The position numbers were made by a program, and so were the translations under genes. This document shows positions 1-7,180 of a stretch of 35,604 nucleotides of DNA, in pieces; position 1 is the first letter of the stretch, and each line of letters opens with the position of its first letter. The stretch is from an uncultured Brevinema sp. (lineage in GTDB: Bacteria; Spirochaetota; Brevinematia; Brevinematales; Brevinemataceae): the NCBI GenBank assembly GCA_947038195.1, contig CAMQVI010000014.1, forward strand, positions 1 through 35,604. The letters run 5' to 3'. A model generated the notes under the pieces. That model searched no databases, was not told where the DNA came from, and saw only the letters and a list, made by a program, of their open reading frames with translations.

Positions 1-728
1 CAAGCAGATATAATATTATTTAACTCTGGATTTACAAGGTGTTCTTGAGAGACATCTTTAGAATGCGAAACAGAGTAGGTATTGCCATTTTTTTGCCAAA
101 TAAAAGATCCTTCGCTTAGTCTGTATTTTTTGTGGATAAAAATATTTTTACTATTTTGTAATTCTTTTAGCTGTTTTTGGGTTTCAATTTTTTGAGCTAA
201 AACAGGAGTTTTAAATTCTGTTACTACATTGGGAATAAACTTATAATTTTTTTTATAGTCATAGTTAGGAACACTATTTAAATGGTGGATATAGTACACA
301 TACTTCACTTCAGACTTGGAAATAGTATAAAAACCTTGCTCATCTTTAGCTACCAATCCCCCTATTTCTGGGAGAATTTCTTTATCTATTCTAGGATCGT
401 TAATAATAGCTTTTAGTTTTTCTTCTGAGTCTATATAATCTCTTTTTTCTATCTCTACAATATAATAATTGGGAGTAAACTGATAATCATTATATTCATA
501 GGGAAAAATATTGGACACTATTAAGATTAGAAAAGTCCCTATAGCTACAAAAATAGCAAAGCCTGTATAATATAATATATCCCATTTATATAAAACATTG
601 GTTACCATATATCTAGCAGAAATACTAGTTATATCTTTAGTGGTATCAACAACATCCTGTCTTTCATTATAATAGAGAGATTCAATTAAATCTTCATATA
701 TTTTGACTTCATATTTTTCATTATGCAT
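1..728 (-). CDS. Hypothetical single-pass membrane protein (3' end outside window)
   Basis: An open frame runs without a stop from the ATG at 726-728 to the window edge, giving about 242 residues beginning MHNEKYEVKIYEDLIESLYY. The ATG is preceded by a strong ribosome site (GGAGGTGG) about 9 bases upstream. Residues 1-50 are charged and Tyr-rich. One hydrophobic segment (about residues 52-72, GFAIFVAIGTFLILIVSNIF) should span the membrane. The rest is a polar, Lys/Tyr-rich region that would lie outside the cytoplasm if the N-terminus is inside. I do not recognise a family. It lies 66 bases downstream of the lactate-permease-like gene in the same direction with no clear terminator between, so the two could share a transcript. 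The C-terminus is missing because the gene leaves the window. Confidence 0.75.
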   Translation of the reverse strand, partial: MHNEKYEVKIYEDLIESLYYNERQDVVDTTKDITSISARYMVTNVLYKWDILYYTGFAIFVAIGTFLILIVSNIFPYEYNDYQFTPNYYIVEIEKRDYIDSEEKLKAIINDPRIDKEILPEIGGLVAKDEQGFYTISKSEVKYVYYIHHLNSVPNYDYKKNYKFIPNVVTEFKTPVLAQKIETQKQLKELQNSKNIFIHKKYRLSEGSFIWQKNGNTYSVSHSKDVSQEHLVNPELNNIISA

Positions 729-794
729 AAAAACTTCCACCTCCATATTTTACTCTATAAATATCATATAATTAAGTAACTAAATAAATTTACG

Positions 795-2285
795 CTACAT
801 AAATTTAACACCAACCCATGAAACAATCATCAGTATAAAAAGGTATAACATAAGCATCTTTGATATAAATCTTATGATATTGCCTTCTTCCTCTGAAGAG
901 CCCAATGCTGCCAATACAATAGCCACACTATGAGGTGCCAACATCTTAGCTCCCGATGCTCCAGAAGCATTAAGCGCCACCAACCAAGAGGGGGAAATAT
1001 TTAAAAGAACACCCATTTCGGCTTGAAGGGCACCCATTAAGATACCAGATGATGCTACACTTCCTGTAACAAGCGTCCCTATAGCCCCTAAAATTGGGGA
1101 TATTAAAGGATAAAACTCTCCCACAGAATAAGCAATCCCTTGAGATAAGGAATCTATCATGCCACTATAAGTCATTATCTTAGCCATAGCAAGAATCGAT
1201 ACTAAAATTATTAAGGTGTTTTTTAATTGTAAGCTTGTTTTTTTTAAATTTTGTATAATTTGGGGAACTTTTAAACCTTGGAAATAAGCTCCTATCACCC
1301 CGGCTAGCAAGAGAAACACCCCTGCATCCATAAACCATCGAAAAACGAGAGGCTTCCCTTCTGGAAAAATGGTTATTTTAGTAACCGCATTGCTCAATAG
1401 AGAATTTATAAAAGGCACTAAAGGTCCTGTTATTAAAATTAATGAAATAGCTATCGTAAATGGTAATAAAGTATTCCACGCTTCTTTCCAATTTATTTTT
1501 TGATTAGATCTTAGATGAGGATAGAAAAAATATACTGCCCCAATACCGCCTCCTAGATTCATCATCCCAGACAATAATGCTATCATAGCAACACTATTAA
1601 TAGGGAGCATCAAGCCTAAACCTTGTCCCAATCCAGCACACAAAGGTACCCAAAAAATTTCTCTTGTTTTTTTCCAAGAGCCCGCTATCACCCTTACAAT
1701 AATAAAAGGCATCATAAGAGAGGGTATAAACAACTGCCAAGAAACATATTTCGCAATCAAATCTAGAGGCTGACTAGAGGCATCAACTAATGCTGTTAAA
1801 CCTATTCCTACTCCACCATAAGTGGTAGGAACACTATTGGCTAGTAAAGCAACAATCCCAGCCTTTAAGGGGCTTACACCCATTACGGTAAGAATAGAAA
1901 TCGGTAAAGCTAGACCAGAACCGAAACCAGCTATGGCTTCTAAAAAACTTTCTAATCCCCAAGCTACCAATACTACCATAATACGGATATCACTAGATAC
2001 AGATCCAACTAATCCTTCTATTTTTTTAACCGATCCTGTCTCAAGCATGAGATTGGATAAGCTAATAGAACCAAAAATAATAATCCCTATAGGCCATAAA
2101 CCATAAATCGCCCCTTCTAAGGCAGCTAAACCCAAAAGATGGCTATCCATATTCCACAAAAACAGGGCTAATATCACTGTGATACTTAAAGTCACAGGAG
2201 CTACCACTATCGCAGGCTTTTTAAATATTGTTAATAAAACAATTAGCACTAAAATAGGAAGCAAGGCTAAAAAAGATAAAATCAT
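795..2285 (-). CDS. lctP: L-lactate permease family transporter (LctP/LldP)
   Basis: This 496-residue inner-membrane protein has 12 or more hydrophobic segments. It carries the LctP-family signature around residues 112-125 (ESFLEAIAGFGSGLALP) and a second conserved block near residues 415-450 (TGSVASSGILMGAL, then NASGASGAKMLAPHSVA). Family members move L-lactate, D-lactate or glycolate with protons. The protein is somewhat shorter than the usual 530-560 residues, but both signature halves are present. The start is supported by AGAGG six to ten bases upstream and by a near-consensus promoter just beyond. It has its own promoter and is separated from the upstream glycerol kinase gene by a strong terminator. 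The exact substrate cannot be read from the sequence. Confidence 0.85.
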   Translation of the reverse strand: MILSFLALLPILVLIVLLTIFKKPAIVVAPVTLSITVILALFLWNMDSHLLGLAALEGAIYGLWPIGIIIFGSISLSNLMLETGSVKKIEGLVGSVSSDIRIMVVLVAWGLESFLEAIAGFGSGLALPISILTVMGVSPLKAGIVALLANSVPTTYGGVGIGLTALVDASSQPLDLIAKYVSWQLFIPSLMMPFIIVRVIAGSWKKTREIFWVPLCAGLGQGLGLMLPINSVAMIALLSGMMNLGGGIGAVYFFYPHLRSNQKINWKEAWNTLLPFTIAISLILITGPLVPFINSLLSNAVTKITIFPEGKPLVFRWFMDAGVFLLLAGVIGAYFQGLKVPQIIQNLKKTSLQLKNTLIILVSILAMAKIMTYSGMIDSLSQGIAYSVGEFYPLISPILGAIGTLVTGSVASSGILMGALQAEMGVLLNISPSWLVALNASGASGAKMLAPHSVAIVLAALGSSEEEGNIIRFISKMLMLYLFILMIVSWVGVKFM

Positions 2286-2315
2286 AATCCTCTCTACGTT
2301 AATTTATTTATATAT

Positions 2316-2344
2316 ATGATACCCTTTTATCTTCTCTATGTCAA
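2316..2344 (-). promoter_or_regulatory. Sigma-70-type promoter for the lactate permease gene
   Basis: On the minus strand there is a perfect TTGACA (2339-2344), a 17-base spacer and TATCAT (2316-2321). This places the transcript start about 20 bases before the ATG at 2285. The promoter lies between the glpK terminator and the permease gene, so the permease is probably transcribed independently. Confidence 0.7.
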
Positions 2345-2352
2345 GTTATCTA

Positions 2353-2387
2353 AAAATACCCCCCTCAAAATATGAGGGGGGTATTTT
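2353..2387. terminator. Rho-independent terminator after glpK
   Basis: A perfect 15-bp inverted repeat (AAAATACCCCCCTCA at 2353-2367 with TGAGGGGGGTATTTT at 2373-2387) has a five-base loop and T-runs on both sides. It ends the leftward glpK transcript and could also work rightwards. Confidence 0.85.
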
Positions 2388-2401
2388 GATTTTTTATTCT
2401 T

Positions 2402-3889
2402 CTATTCTTCTATCCATTTAAGTGCTCTTTGGGTAGCTCTTAACCAACCAAGATGTAAGCGTTTTTGTTCGTCACTTTTCATTTTACAGTCAAAGGAATT
2501 TGCAATTTTCCAAGAAGCTTTAATTTCATCTCTACTTTTCCATACTCCTGTGGCTAAACCAGCTAAGAAAGCAGCACCTAGGGCTGTAGTTTCTTTATTG
2601 GTAGGCACTTGTACAGGAACACCTAAAATATCAGCTTGGAATTGCATAAGGAATTTATTAGCAGCAGCTCCACCGTCAGCTCTCAAAGCTTTCATTTGGA
2701 TACCAGAATCAACTTGCATTACTTCTAATACGTCTTTGGTTTGGTAGGCAATAGATTCTAGAGTAGCTCTAATAATATGATTTCTACCAGAACCTCTTGT
2801 TAGTCCTATAATAGTACCACGAGCATACATATCCCAGTGAGGAGCGCCCAAACCTACGAAGGCAGGAACTACATAAACACCACCAGTATTTTCTACTTTA
2901 CTAGCAAAATATTCACTGTCTTCTGCTTTATCAATAAATTTCATTTCGTCTCTGAGCCATTGAATACTTGCCCCAGCAACAAAAATACTACCTTCTAAAG
3001 CATATTCTGTTTTTCCATTTATTCCTATACCAATAGTAGTAAGAAGTCCATTTTGGGAGGCAATAGGTTTTTCTCCAGTGTTCATAAGCATGAAACAACC
3101 TGTTCCATAGGTATTTTTAGCTTCTCCAGCGTTGAAACAAGTTTGTCCGAAGAGAGCAGATTGTTGGTCACCAGCAATACCTGCAATAGGAATATTAACA
3201 TCACTATTAGGAACTTGGAAATGTCCATAAATTTCAGAACTATCTCTTACATCAGCTAACATAGAACGAGGGATATTAAGCTCTTTAAGCATTTTTTCAT
3301 CCCATTCTAGGGTGTGAATATTATAAATCATGGTACGGGAAGCATTAGTTTTATCAGTAACAAATACTTTACCACCTGTTAATTTCCAAATAAGCCATGT
3401 ATCAATAGTACCAAATAAAAGATCGCCTTTTTCTGCTCTAGCTCTAGCACCTTCTACATTATCAAGAATCCATTTAATTTTAGTACCTGAGAAATAAGCA
3501 TCTAAAACTAGTCCTGTAGTTTTTTGAACATAGTCCGCTAGTCCTTTTTCTTTTAGTTTTTCGCATATATCTGCTGTACGTCTACATTGCCATACAATAG
3601 CATTATACACAGGCTCGCCTGTATTTTTATCCCAAACAACGGTGGTTTCTCTTTGGTTGGTAATCCCTACCCCTTTAATATCTTTAGGGTCTATATTAGC
3701 TTTACCTAAAGCTTCTAAAAGGACTCCGTATTGAGTAGCCCATATTTCGTTAGGGTCATGCTCTACCCAGCCTTCTTGGGGGTAAATTTGAGTAAATTCT
3801 TTTTGCGCTACACTAACCATATTTTGGTCTTTATCGAAAACGATGACTCTTGAACTGGTAGTACCTTGGTCTATTGCTAAAATATACAT
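2402..3889 (-). CDS. glpK: Glycerol kinase
   Basis: This 495-residue cytosolic enzyme of the FGGY kinase family phosphorylates glycerol to sn-glycerol-3-phosphate with ATP. The N-terminal phosphate-binding motif is [10 protein letters not shown] (residues 4-13). Also seen are the glycerol-binding region [15 protein letters not shown] and [14 protein letters not shown], and the C-terminal family signature [18 protein letters not shown]. An ATG lies in frame 20 codons earlier, but AGGAG sits seven bases before the ATG at 3887-3889 and the protein then starts MYILAIDQG as in other glycerol kinases, so I use that start. Length is typical. No glycerol facilitator or GlpD is adjacent. A promoter lies about 85-110 bases upstream and a strong terminator follows the stop. 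Confidence 0.96.
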   Translation of the reverse strand: MYILAIDQGTTSSRVIVFDKDQNMVSVAQKEFTQIYPQEGWVEHDPNEIWATQYGVLLEALGKANIDPKDIKGVGITNQRETTVVWDKNTGEPVYNAIVWQCRRTADICEKLKEKGLADYVQKTTGLVLDAYFSGTKIKWILDNVEGARARAEKGDLLFGTIDTWLIWKLTGGKVFVTDKTNASRTMIYNIHTLEWDEKMLKELNIPRSMLADVRDSSEIYGHFQVPNSDVNIPIAGIAGDQQSALFGQTCFNAGEAKNTYGTGCFMLMNTGEKPIASQNGLLTTIGIGINGKTEYALEGSIFVAGASIQWLRDEMKFIDKAEDSEYFASKVENTGGVYVVPAFVGLGAPHWDMYARGTIIGLTRGSGRNHIIRATLESIAYQTKDVLEVMQVDSGIQMKALRADGGAAANKFLMQFQADILGVPVQVPTNKETTALGAAFLAGLATGVWKSRDEIKASWKIANSFDCKMKSDEQKRLHLGWLRATQRALKWIEE

Positions 3890-3971
3890 CTTGTTCTCCT
3901 CAATAATTTTTATTGTTCTATTTATTATAAATAATGCATATAAATGCAAAAATTATTTATATACTATACTT

Positions 3972-3999
3972 ATTATAACCCATGTTTCATTTTTATCAA
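3972..3999 (-). promoter_or_regulatory. Sigma-70-type promoter for glpK
   Basis: The minus strand reads TTGATA (3994-3999), a 16-base spacer, then a perfect TATAAT (3972-3977). The transcript would have a leader of about 75 bases before the chosen glpK start, which argues further for the downstream ATG. Confidence 0.55.
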
Positions 4000-4052
4000 T
4001 TCTTTATACTTTATGTGACTATTAATTTTTAATTGCTTATGGTACAATAAAT

Positions 4053-4082
4053 AAAAAAGACTCGATTGAACAAGTCTTTTTT
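4053..4082. terminator. Bidirectional terminator downstream of the HxlR-family gene
   Basis: AAAAAAGACT (4053-4062) pairs with AGTCTTTTTT (4073-4082) across a ten-base loop, with A/T runs at both ends. It is the first hairpin downstream of the leftward regulator gene. The roughly 95 bases between it and the regulator stop hold nothing else I recognise. Confidence 0.7.
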
Positions 4083-4176
4083 AATATATTTTATACAACA
4101 ATAGCAAAACTCTAAATAAGTGATGCCTTAAAACCGTTTATGGGGGTAATTTAATCCCTTCCCTAAAACAAAAAAA

Positions 4177-4530
4177 CTAGGCTTCTTTATCAACTTCATT
4201 TTTGAAATATGTTCCTTGGGCTAATAACTCTTGTCCTACTTTTTGGAATATTTCTAAACCTCTAAGAATATCCTCTCCGAGAGGAGTCAAGGTATAGGTA
4301 ACAACAGGAGGATAGCTATTATTGGACGCTCTAGAGACAAAGCCACAATCTGCCAATTCCGTAATATGCTCTATAAACATTTTTTCATTAATGCCCTTGA
4401 TATCTCTATAAAGCTCCGTATAACGCTGTGTCCCTAAACGAAGCCTCCATAAAATAATCGTCTTCCATTTCCCAGAAATCATATCTATTATTAATTCTAC
4501 AGGACAGGTAAAAACTTCTCTTATTTTCAT
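4177..4530 (-). CDS. HxlR-family winged-helix transcriptional regulator
   Basis: This DNA-binding protein has 117 residues from the start used here. It matches the HxlR/YodB/YtfH family: an N-terminal Cys in FTCPVEL, then GKWKTIILWRL, IKGINEKMFIEHITEL and VVTYTLTPLGEDI, which make up the winged helix-turn-helix. In several family members that Cys senses redox or electrophile stress. An ATG 24 bases further upstream (4552-4554) overlaps the -10 box of the promoter, so transcripts could not include it. The ATG at 4528-4530 has GGAAG five bases upstream. The gene is divergent from manA with about 125 bases between the two starts, so it may regulate manA or itself. The ligand is unknown. Confidence 0.85.
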   Translation of the reverse strand: MKIREVFTCPVELIIDMISGKWKTIILWRLRLGTQRYTELYRDIKGINEKMFIEHITELADCGFVSRASNNSYPPVVTYTLTPLGEDILRGLEIFQKVGQELLAQGTYFKNEVDKEA

Positions 4531-4552
4531 AATATCTTCCTTAATATGATTC

Positions 4553-4582
4553 ATTGTACTATGATTTCTTTGATTTTGTCAA
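4553..4582 (-). promoter_or_regulatory. Promoter for the HxlR-family gene
   Basis: The minus strand has TTGACA (4577-4582), an 18-base spacer and TACAAT (4553-4558). The predicted transcript start falls between the two candidate start codons, so it decides in favour of the downstream one. Confidence 0.65.
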
Positions 4583-4599
4583 TATCATAAAAGGGCTAC

Positions 4600-4628
4600 T
4601 AGACAAAGACCCTTATCCATAGTATAAT
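4600..4628 (+). promoter_or_regulatory. Promoter for manA
   Basis: TAGACA (4600-4605), a 17-base spacer and TATAAT (4623-4628) lie just upstream of manA. The spacer and flank contain a small inverted repeat, AAGGG (4591-4595) with CCCTT, which is a possible but weak operator. Confidence 0.6.
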
Positions 4629-4655
4629 ATTATAATAAATTAAGGAGCTAATAAT

Positions 4656-5615
4656 ATGACTTATTATCCTATGCAATTTTCTTCCGTATTCAAAGAAAAA
4701 GTCTGGGGAGGACGTGCTCTCAAAAATATCTTAGATAAAAATCTACCCACAGAAGATTTATATGGAGAAAGCTGGGAAGCCTCTGCTCATCCTAATGGAC
4801 TAGGTACCGTACTCAATGGGACATTCCAAGGGCTAACGATTCCTGAATTGTTAAAAGAACATGGAGAAGGGATTTTAGGAAAAGAAATCTTTCAAAAGTA
4901 CGAAGGGATGTTTCCTCTCTTATTGAAATTTCTCGATATTAATGATAAACTATCTATACAAGTACACCCTGATGATCTTTACTCTATTCCTATAGAGAAA
5001 TCCTTTGGGAAGGCTGAATGCTGGTATGTTATTTCTACTAGTGATGACGCAAAACTTGTCATGGGTATGAAAGAAGGTGTGAGCCGTGAAGAGTACACCA
5101 AAAAAGCTAATAAGAATGATTTTACCGATTTATTCGAAGAGATATCTGTGAAAGAAGGGGATTTGGTGGTTATTAAACCCGGTATGGTACATGCTAGTTT
5201 AGAGGGTTCTATCCTCATCTGTGAACTTCAACAAAACTCCGATATTACCTACCGTATCTATGATTTTGATCGTTTGGAAAATGGTGTCAAACGTCCTCTT
5301 CATATTGCCAAATCAGCCGATGTTATTGATTTCAATGCGAAAGCAGATGTGAGACATTTTGGGGGTAAAAACTCTCCTGAGGTGGAATTGTTGGATTGGG
5401 AATATTTTACTTTGAATAAATTAATCCTTAAAGATACCATAAAAAGAGAAGCTCATCCTAGCATGAAGTTATACTCCATTTTAGAAGGGGAGCTTACTCT
5501 CCAGTCCTCAGATACGACGCTAAGTCTTAAAAAGGGTGATGGGCTTTTACTCCCTGCTAATCTAGCGATTACTCTTCAAGGGAATGCTACTCTTTTAGAG
5601 GCTTATCCAAAATAG
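4656..5615 (+). CDS. manA: Mannose-6-phosphate isomerase, class I short form
   Basis: This 319-residue cupin metalloenzyme interconverts mannose-6-phosphate and fructose-6-phosphate. Its length matches the Bacillus-type short ManA. The zinc-ligand set is visible: Gln102 and His104 in QVHPDD, Glu121 in KAECWYV and His179 in MVHASLEG. The N-terminal VWGG block and the GESWEAS motif are also typical. AAGGAG lies eight bases upstream of the ATG. The gene is monocistronic, with its own promoter and terminator, and diverges from an HxlR-type regulator. It could feed mannose from host glycans into glycolysis or supply mannose-6-phosphate for surface sugars. Confidence 0.93.
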   Translation: MTYYPMQFSSVFKEKVWGGRALKNILDKNLPTEDLYGESWEASAHPNGLGTVLNGTFQGLTIPELLKEHGEGILGKEIFQKYEGMFPLLLKFLDINDKLSIQVHPDDLYSIPIEKSFGKAECWYVISTSDDAKLVMGMKEGVSREEYTKKANKNDFTDLFEEISVKEGDLVVIKPGMVHASLEGSILICELQQNSDITYRIYDFDRLENGVKRPLHIAKSADVIDFNAKADVRHFGGKNSPEVELLDWEYFTLNKLILKDTIKREAHPSMKLYSILEGELTLQSSDTTLSLKKGDGLLLPANLAITLQGNATLLEAYPK

Positions 5616-5647
5616 TTTTCTATAAATTTTATATATTTTATATAATA

Positions 5648-5677
5648 AAGCCCTCACTGATTTTAGTGGGGGTTTTT
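5648..5677 (+). terminator. Terminator after manA
   Basis: An eight-pair stem (CCCTCACT with AGTGGGGG, one G-T pair) with a six-base loop is followed by TTTTTGTTTT. It begins about 33 bases after the manA stop. Confidence 0.75.
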
Positions 5678-5702
5678 GTTTTATAGATTTTCTACAAATA
5701 AT

Positions 5703-5722
5703 TTTAACAATAGCTATCTATA
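5703..5722 (+). repeat. 20-bp dispersed repeat, copy 1
   Basis: TTTAACAATAGCTATCTATA occurs here and, identically, at 6029-6048. A partial copy (AATAGCTATCTAT) lies near 15886-15900. This copy supplies the stop codon of the possible gene remnant on the minus strand. Confidence 0.75.
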
Positions 5723-5911
5723 ATTTTCATACATAGTATTTAAACAATATATACACCCAATTATGAAAAGATAATACGGGAACGGGCGAACCGCTATTAA
5801 TAGTATTTCAAGATGAAATCTCAACGGACTCTCTTCTCTGAAAAGAACAGTTGCTTCATCTAGAGGGTAACTATTTATATTTAAAATTATTTCGACAATA
5901 CAACCCCACAT
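5714..5911 (-). pseudogene. Possible remnant of a membrane protein gene cut by a repeat
   Basis: A 65-codon frame encodes a hydrophobic, protein-like sequence (MWGCIVEIIL near the start and YYLFIIGCIYCLNTM near the end). The frame stays open for 24 more codons upstream (5912-5983, including LLNLLKNYFLGIIY), but no ribosome site precedes the ATG. The stop lies inside the 20-bp dispersed repeat at 5703-5722. I do not recognise a family. It may be the decayed end of a polytopic membrane protein gene, or chance coding in AT-rich DNA. Confidence 0.3.
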
Positions 5912-6028
5912 AAAATATGTAGAATAAATTATCCCAAGAAAATAGTTTTTTAATAAATTTAATAGAAAAACCCCATAGTATTTTTATTTAATTATCTACT
6001 TAAAAACATTATACTATAGAATAATAAA

Positions 6029-6048
6029 TTTAACAATAGCTATCTATA
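6029..6048 (+). repeat. 20-bp dispersed repeat, copy 2
   Basis: Identical to 5703-5722. Here it is followed after 12 bases by the 32-bp repeat at 6061-6092. In the region 15782-15904 the same two motifs also occur together, but in the opposite order. Confidence 0.75.
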
Positions 6049-6060
6049 TACAAAAAATAG

Positions 6061-6092
6061 TTTTGAGGTACCCCTTTTCATAGGGGGTTTGC
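6061..6092 (+). repeat. 32-bp G/C-tract dispersed repeat, copy 1
   Basis: This differs at a single base from 15782-15813. It begins TTTTGAGGTACCCC and ends TAGGGGGTTTGC, and it contains an imperfect ACCCC / GGGGT hairpin. It is followed by further C-runs (CCCCCT, CCCCCC) and GGGG. Confidence 0.8.
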
Positions 6093-6205
6093 TTGCAAAA
6101 ACCCCCTATAACCCCCCTTGCACTTAAGGGGATTTTCAAGATATGCAGTAAGATATTTTTTAGAATGTAGAACACTTTAATAACTGCATAAGAACTAAAT
6201 CTCGC

Positions 6206-6245
6206 TAGTTATACTAGCTCGTTAGCTTGCACCCTGTGGGTTATT
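6206..6245 (+). repeat. 40-bp dispersed repeat, copy 1
   Basis: This 40-base stretch, from TAGTTATACTAGC to CACCCTGTGGGTTATT, is repeated identically at 7051-7090. An inverted and diverged copy lies at about 6831-6855. Confidence 0.85.
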
Positions 6246-6311
6246 TCTAAAAATCCCCCTAAGAACCCCCTTGCATCAGTAGCGAAAGCGAAGTATAAGA
6301 GATGTCCTAAT

Positions 6312-6333
6312 AAAATAATTATTGATAGTTATA
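6312..6333 (+). repeat. 22-bp dispersed repeat, copy 1
   Basis: The motif AAAATAATTATTGATAG plus TTATA is identical at 7037-7058, where it overlaps the start of the second 40-bp repeat. Here it is not followed by that repeat, so the blocks are shuffled relative to one another. Confidence 0.65.
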
Positions 6334-6345
6334 TATAAAAAAAAT

Positions 6346-6404
6346 AAGTAGATAGACAGACTTCCCAATTCCATCCCACATATCCATGATCTGCCTATCT
6401 ACTT
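6346..6404 (-). ncRNA. Candidate small structured RNA or terminator hairpin
   Basis: Fifteen-base arms (6346-6360 and 6390-6404) pair with one mismatch and enclose a 29-base loop. On the minus strand the hairpin is followed by TTATTTTTTTTA, as in a terminator or the end of a small RNA. The minus-strand loop is purine-rich and carries four G-tracts (GG, GGG, GG, GGG), while the plus strand of the loop has almost no G. No coding gene lies upstream on the minus strand for more than 700 bases. Expression is unproven. Confidence 0.35.
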
Positions 6405-6484
6405 TAAATAAAAAAATCTCACAATCTACTATGAGTTATTTTTTGTTCTGTTGACAATACAAAAAAGCTCATAGAGTTTGTATT

Positions 6485-6751
6485 GCAATAAAATTCAAAG
6501 ACCAGTCTTAAATATCTCTATCTAATACTTCGCACCGAAAATTTACAAACTGCTATGAGCAATTATAATAAATATACTTCAGTGCGAAGTATTAAAACAA
6601 ATGTCTAGTACAAAAGCCATGATACGAGAAACACATGGTCTTACTATCAGCACACTTTAAAACAAAAAAAGAATTGTATACAACAATCCTCTACTTTTAT
6701 TTCAAAGCATGAGATAGGATAAGATTATTTCTAATCTTTGAATTTTATTGC
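6485..6751. mobile_element. MITE-like element with 17-bp perfect inverted ends
   Basis: GCAATAAAATTCAAAGA (6485-6501) and its exact reverse complement (6735-6751) bound 267 bases with no coding capacity. Inside is a second inverted pair, TAATACTTCGCAC (6523-6535) with GTGCGAAGTATTA (6582-6594). Similarity extends a few bases outside the arms (TATT / TAAT type), but I see no clear target duplication. It resembles a non-autonomous transposable element or a structured RNA. No transposase is present in the window. Confidence 0.45.
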
Positions 6752-6812
6752 ATTATTAGTATAACATAGTATGTTTTTTTGTCAATAGTTATATCGTATT
6801 TTTAATTATTTT

Positions 6813-7026
6813 ATGCTACGGGGGTTCTTACCCACAGGGTGCAAAGCTAGCGAGACAGTCACTTTGGACTTTTACAGTTTTCCCAAATAGGATTTGAAAC
6901 AATACTATTTGGGAAAACTGTAAATATTAACATCCCCCCTAAGTCGATCGGGGGTGCTTCGCGAGAGGGGATATCGACAGATCCCCCCTATAAAAATGGA
7001 CACTTCTAAAATCTCTTTATTTTTAG
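6813..7026 (+). repeat. Long dispersed repeat, copy 1 (with perfect hairpin)
   Basis: About 214 bases align with 14865-15087. The best-conserved parts are a 37-base identical block (6867-6903) and the segment with CCCCCCTAAGTCGAT, then GATATCGACAGATCCCCCCT (to 6990). This copy has a perfect 20-bp hairpin (arms 6871-6890 and 6905-6924, containing ACAGTTTTCCCAAATAG) that has lost its right arm in the other copy. Its left part also contains an inverted, diverged piece of the 40-bp repeat (CCCACAGGGTGCAAAGCTAGC). Confidence 0.75.
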
Positions 7027-7036
7027 AAAATTTCTG

Positions 7037-7058
7037 AAAATAATTATTGATAGTTATA
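7037..7058 (+). repeat. 22-bp dispersed repeat, copy 2
   Basis: Identical to 6312-6333. It overlaps the first eight bases of the 40-bp repeat copy that starts at 7051. Confidence 0.65.
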
Positions 7059-7090
7059 CTAGCTCGTTAGCTTGCACCCTGTGGGTTATT
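7051..7090 (+). repeat. 40-bp dispersed repeat, copy 2
   Basis: Identical over 40 bases to 6206-6245, with further similarity for about nine bases downstream. It ends about 30 bases before the galM terminator. Confidence 0.85.
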
Positions 7091-7118
7091 TATAAAAATA
7101 TTATTAAAAAATCTATAT

Positions 7119-7153
7119 AAAAAAACACCTCTATTACAGGGAGGTGTTTTTTT
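7119..7153. terminator. Terminator after galM
   Basis: AAAAAAACACCTC (7119-7131) pairs with GAGGTGTTTTTTT (7141-7153). It lies 28 bases past the galM stop for leftward transcription. Stem and flanks closely resemble the terminator at 15910-15942. Confidence 0.85.
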
Positions 7154-7180
7154 AATTAATTATTATCTTTATCAAATGAT

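Larger units (their letters stand above)
5690..7118. other. Gene-poor repeat island between manA and the gal genes
   Basis: About 1.4 kb without a convincing intact gene. It holds one possible gene remnant (5714-5911), at least five families of short dispersed repeats in direct and inverted copies, several perfect hairpins, a MITE-like element (6485-6751) and many runs of five or six C or G that stand out from the AT-rich background. Three of the repeat families have further copies at 14865-15087 and 15782-15904. I found no tRNA, rRNA, tmRNA or RNase P signatures and no regular CRISPR spacing. Confidence 0.8.

Noticed and set aside
1822-2106. Plus-strand frame of 94 codons inside the lactate permease gene
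   Set aside because: It is the antisense shadow of a clearly coding minus-strand gene and lacks a ribosome site.
4552-4554. Upstream ATG as the HxlR-family start
   Set aside because: It overlaps the -10 box and has no ribosome site; the ATG 24 bases downstream has GGAAG.
6340-6760. tRNA, tmRNA, RNase P RNA or SRP RNA in the gene-free region
   Set aside because: No cloverleaf, CCA end, tmRNA ends, or conserved RNase P or SRP sequence blocks could be found on either strand.
6000-7100. Repeats in the island as a CRISPR array
   Set aside because: Repeat blocks differ in length, orientation and spacing; there is no regular spacer length and no cas gene.
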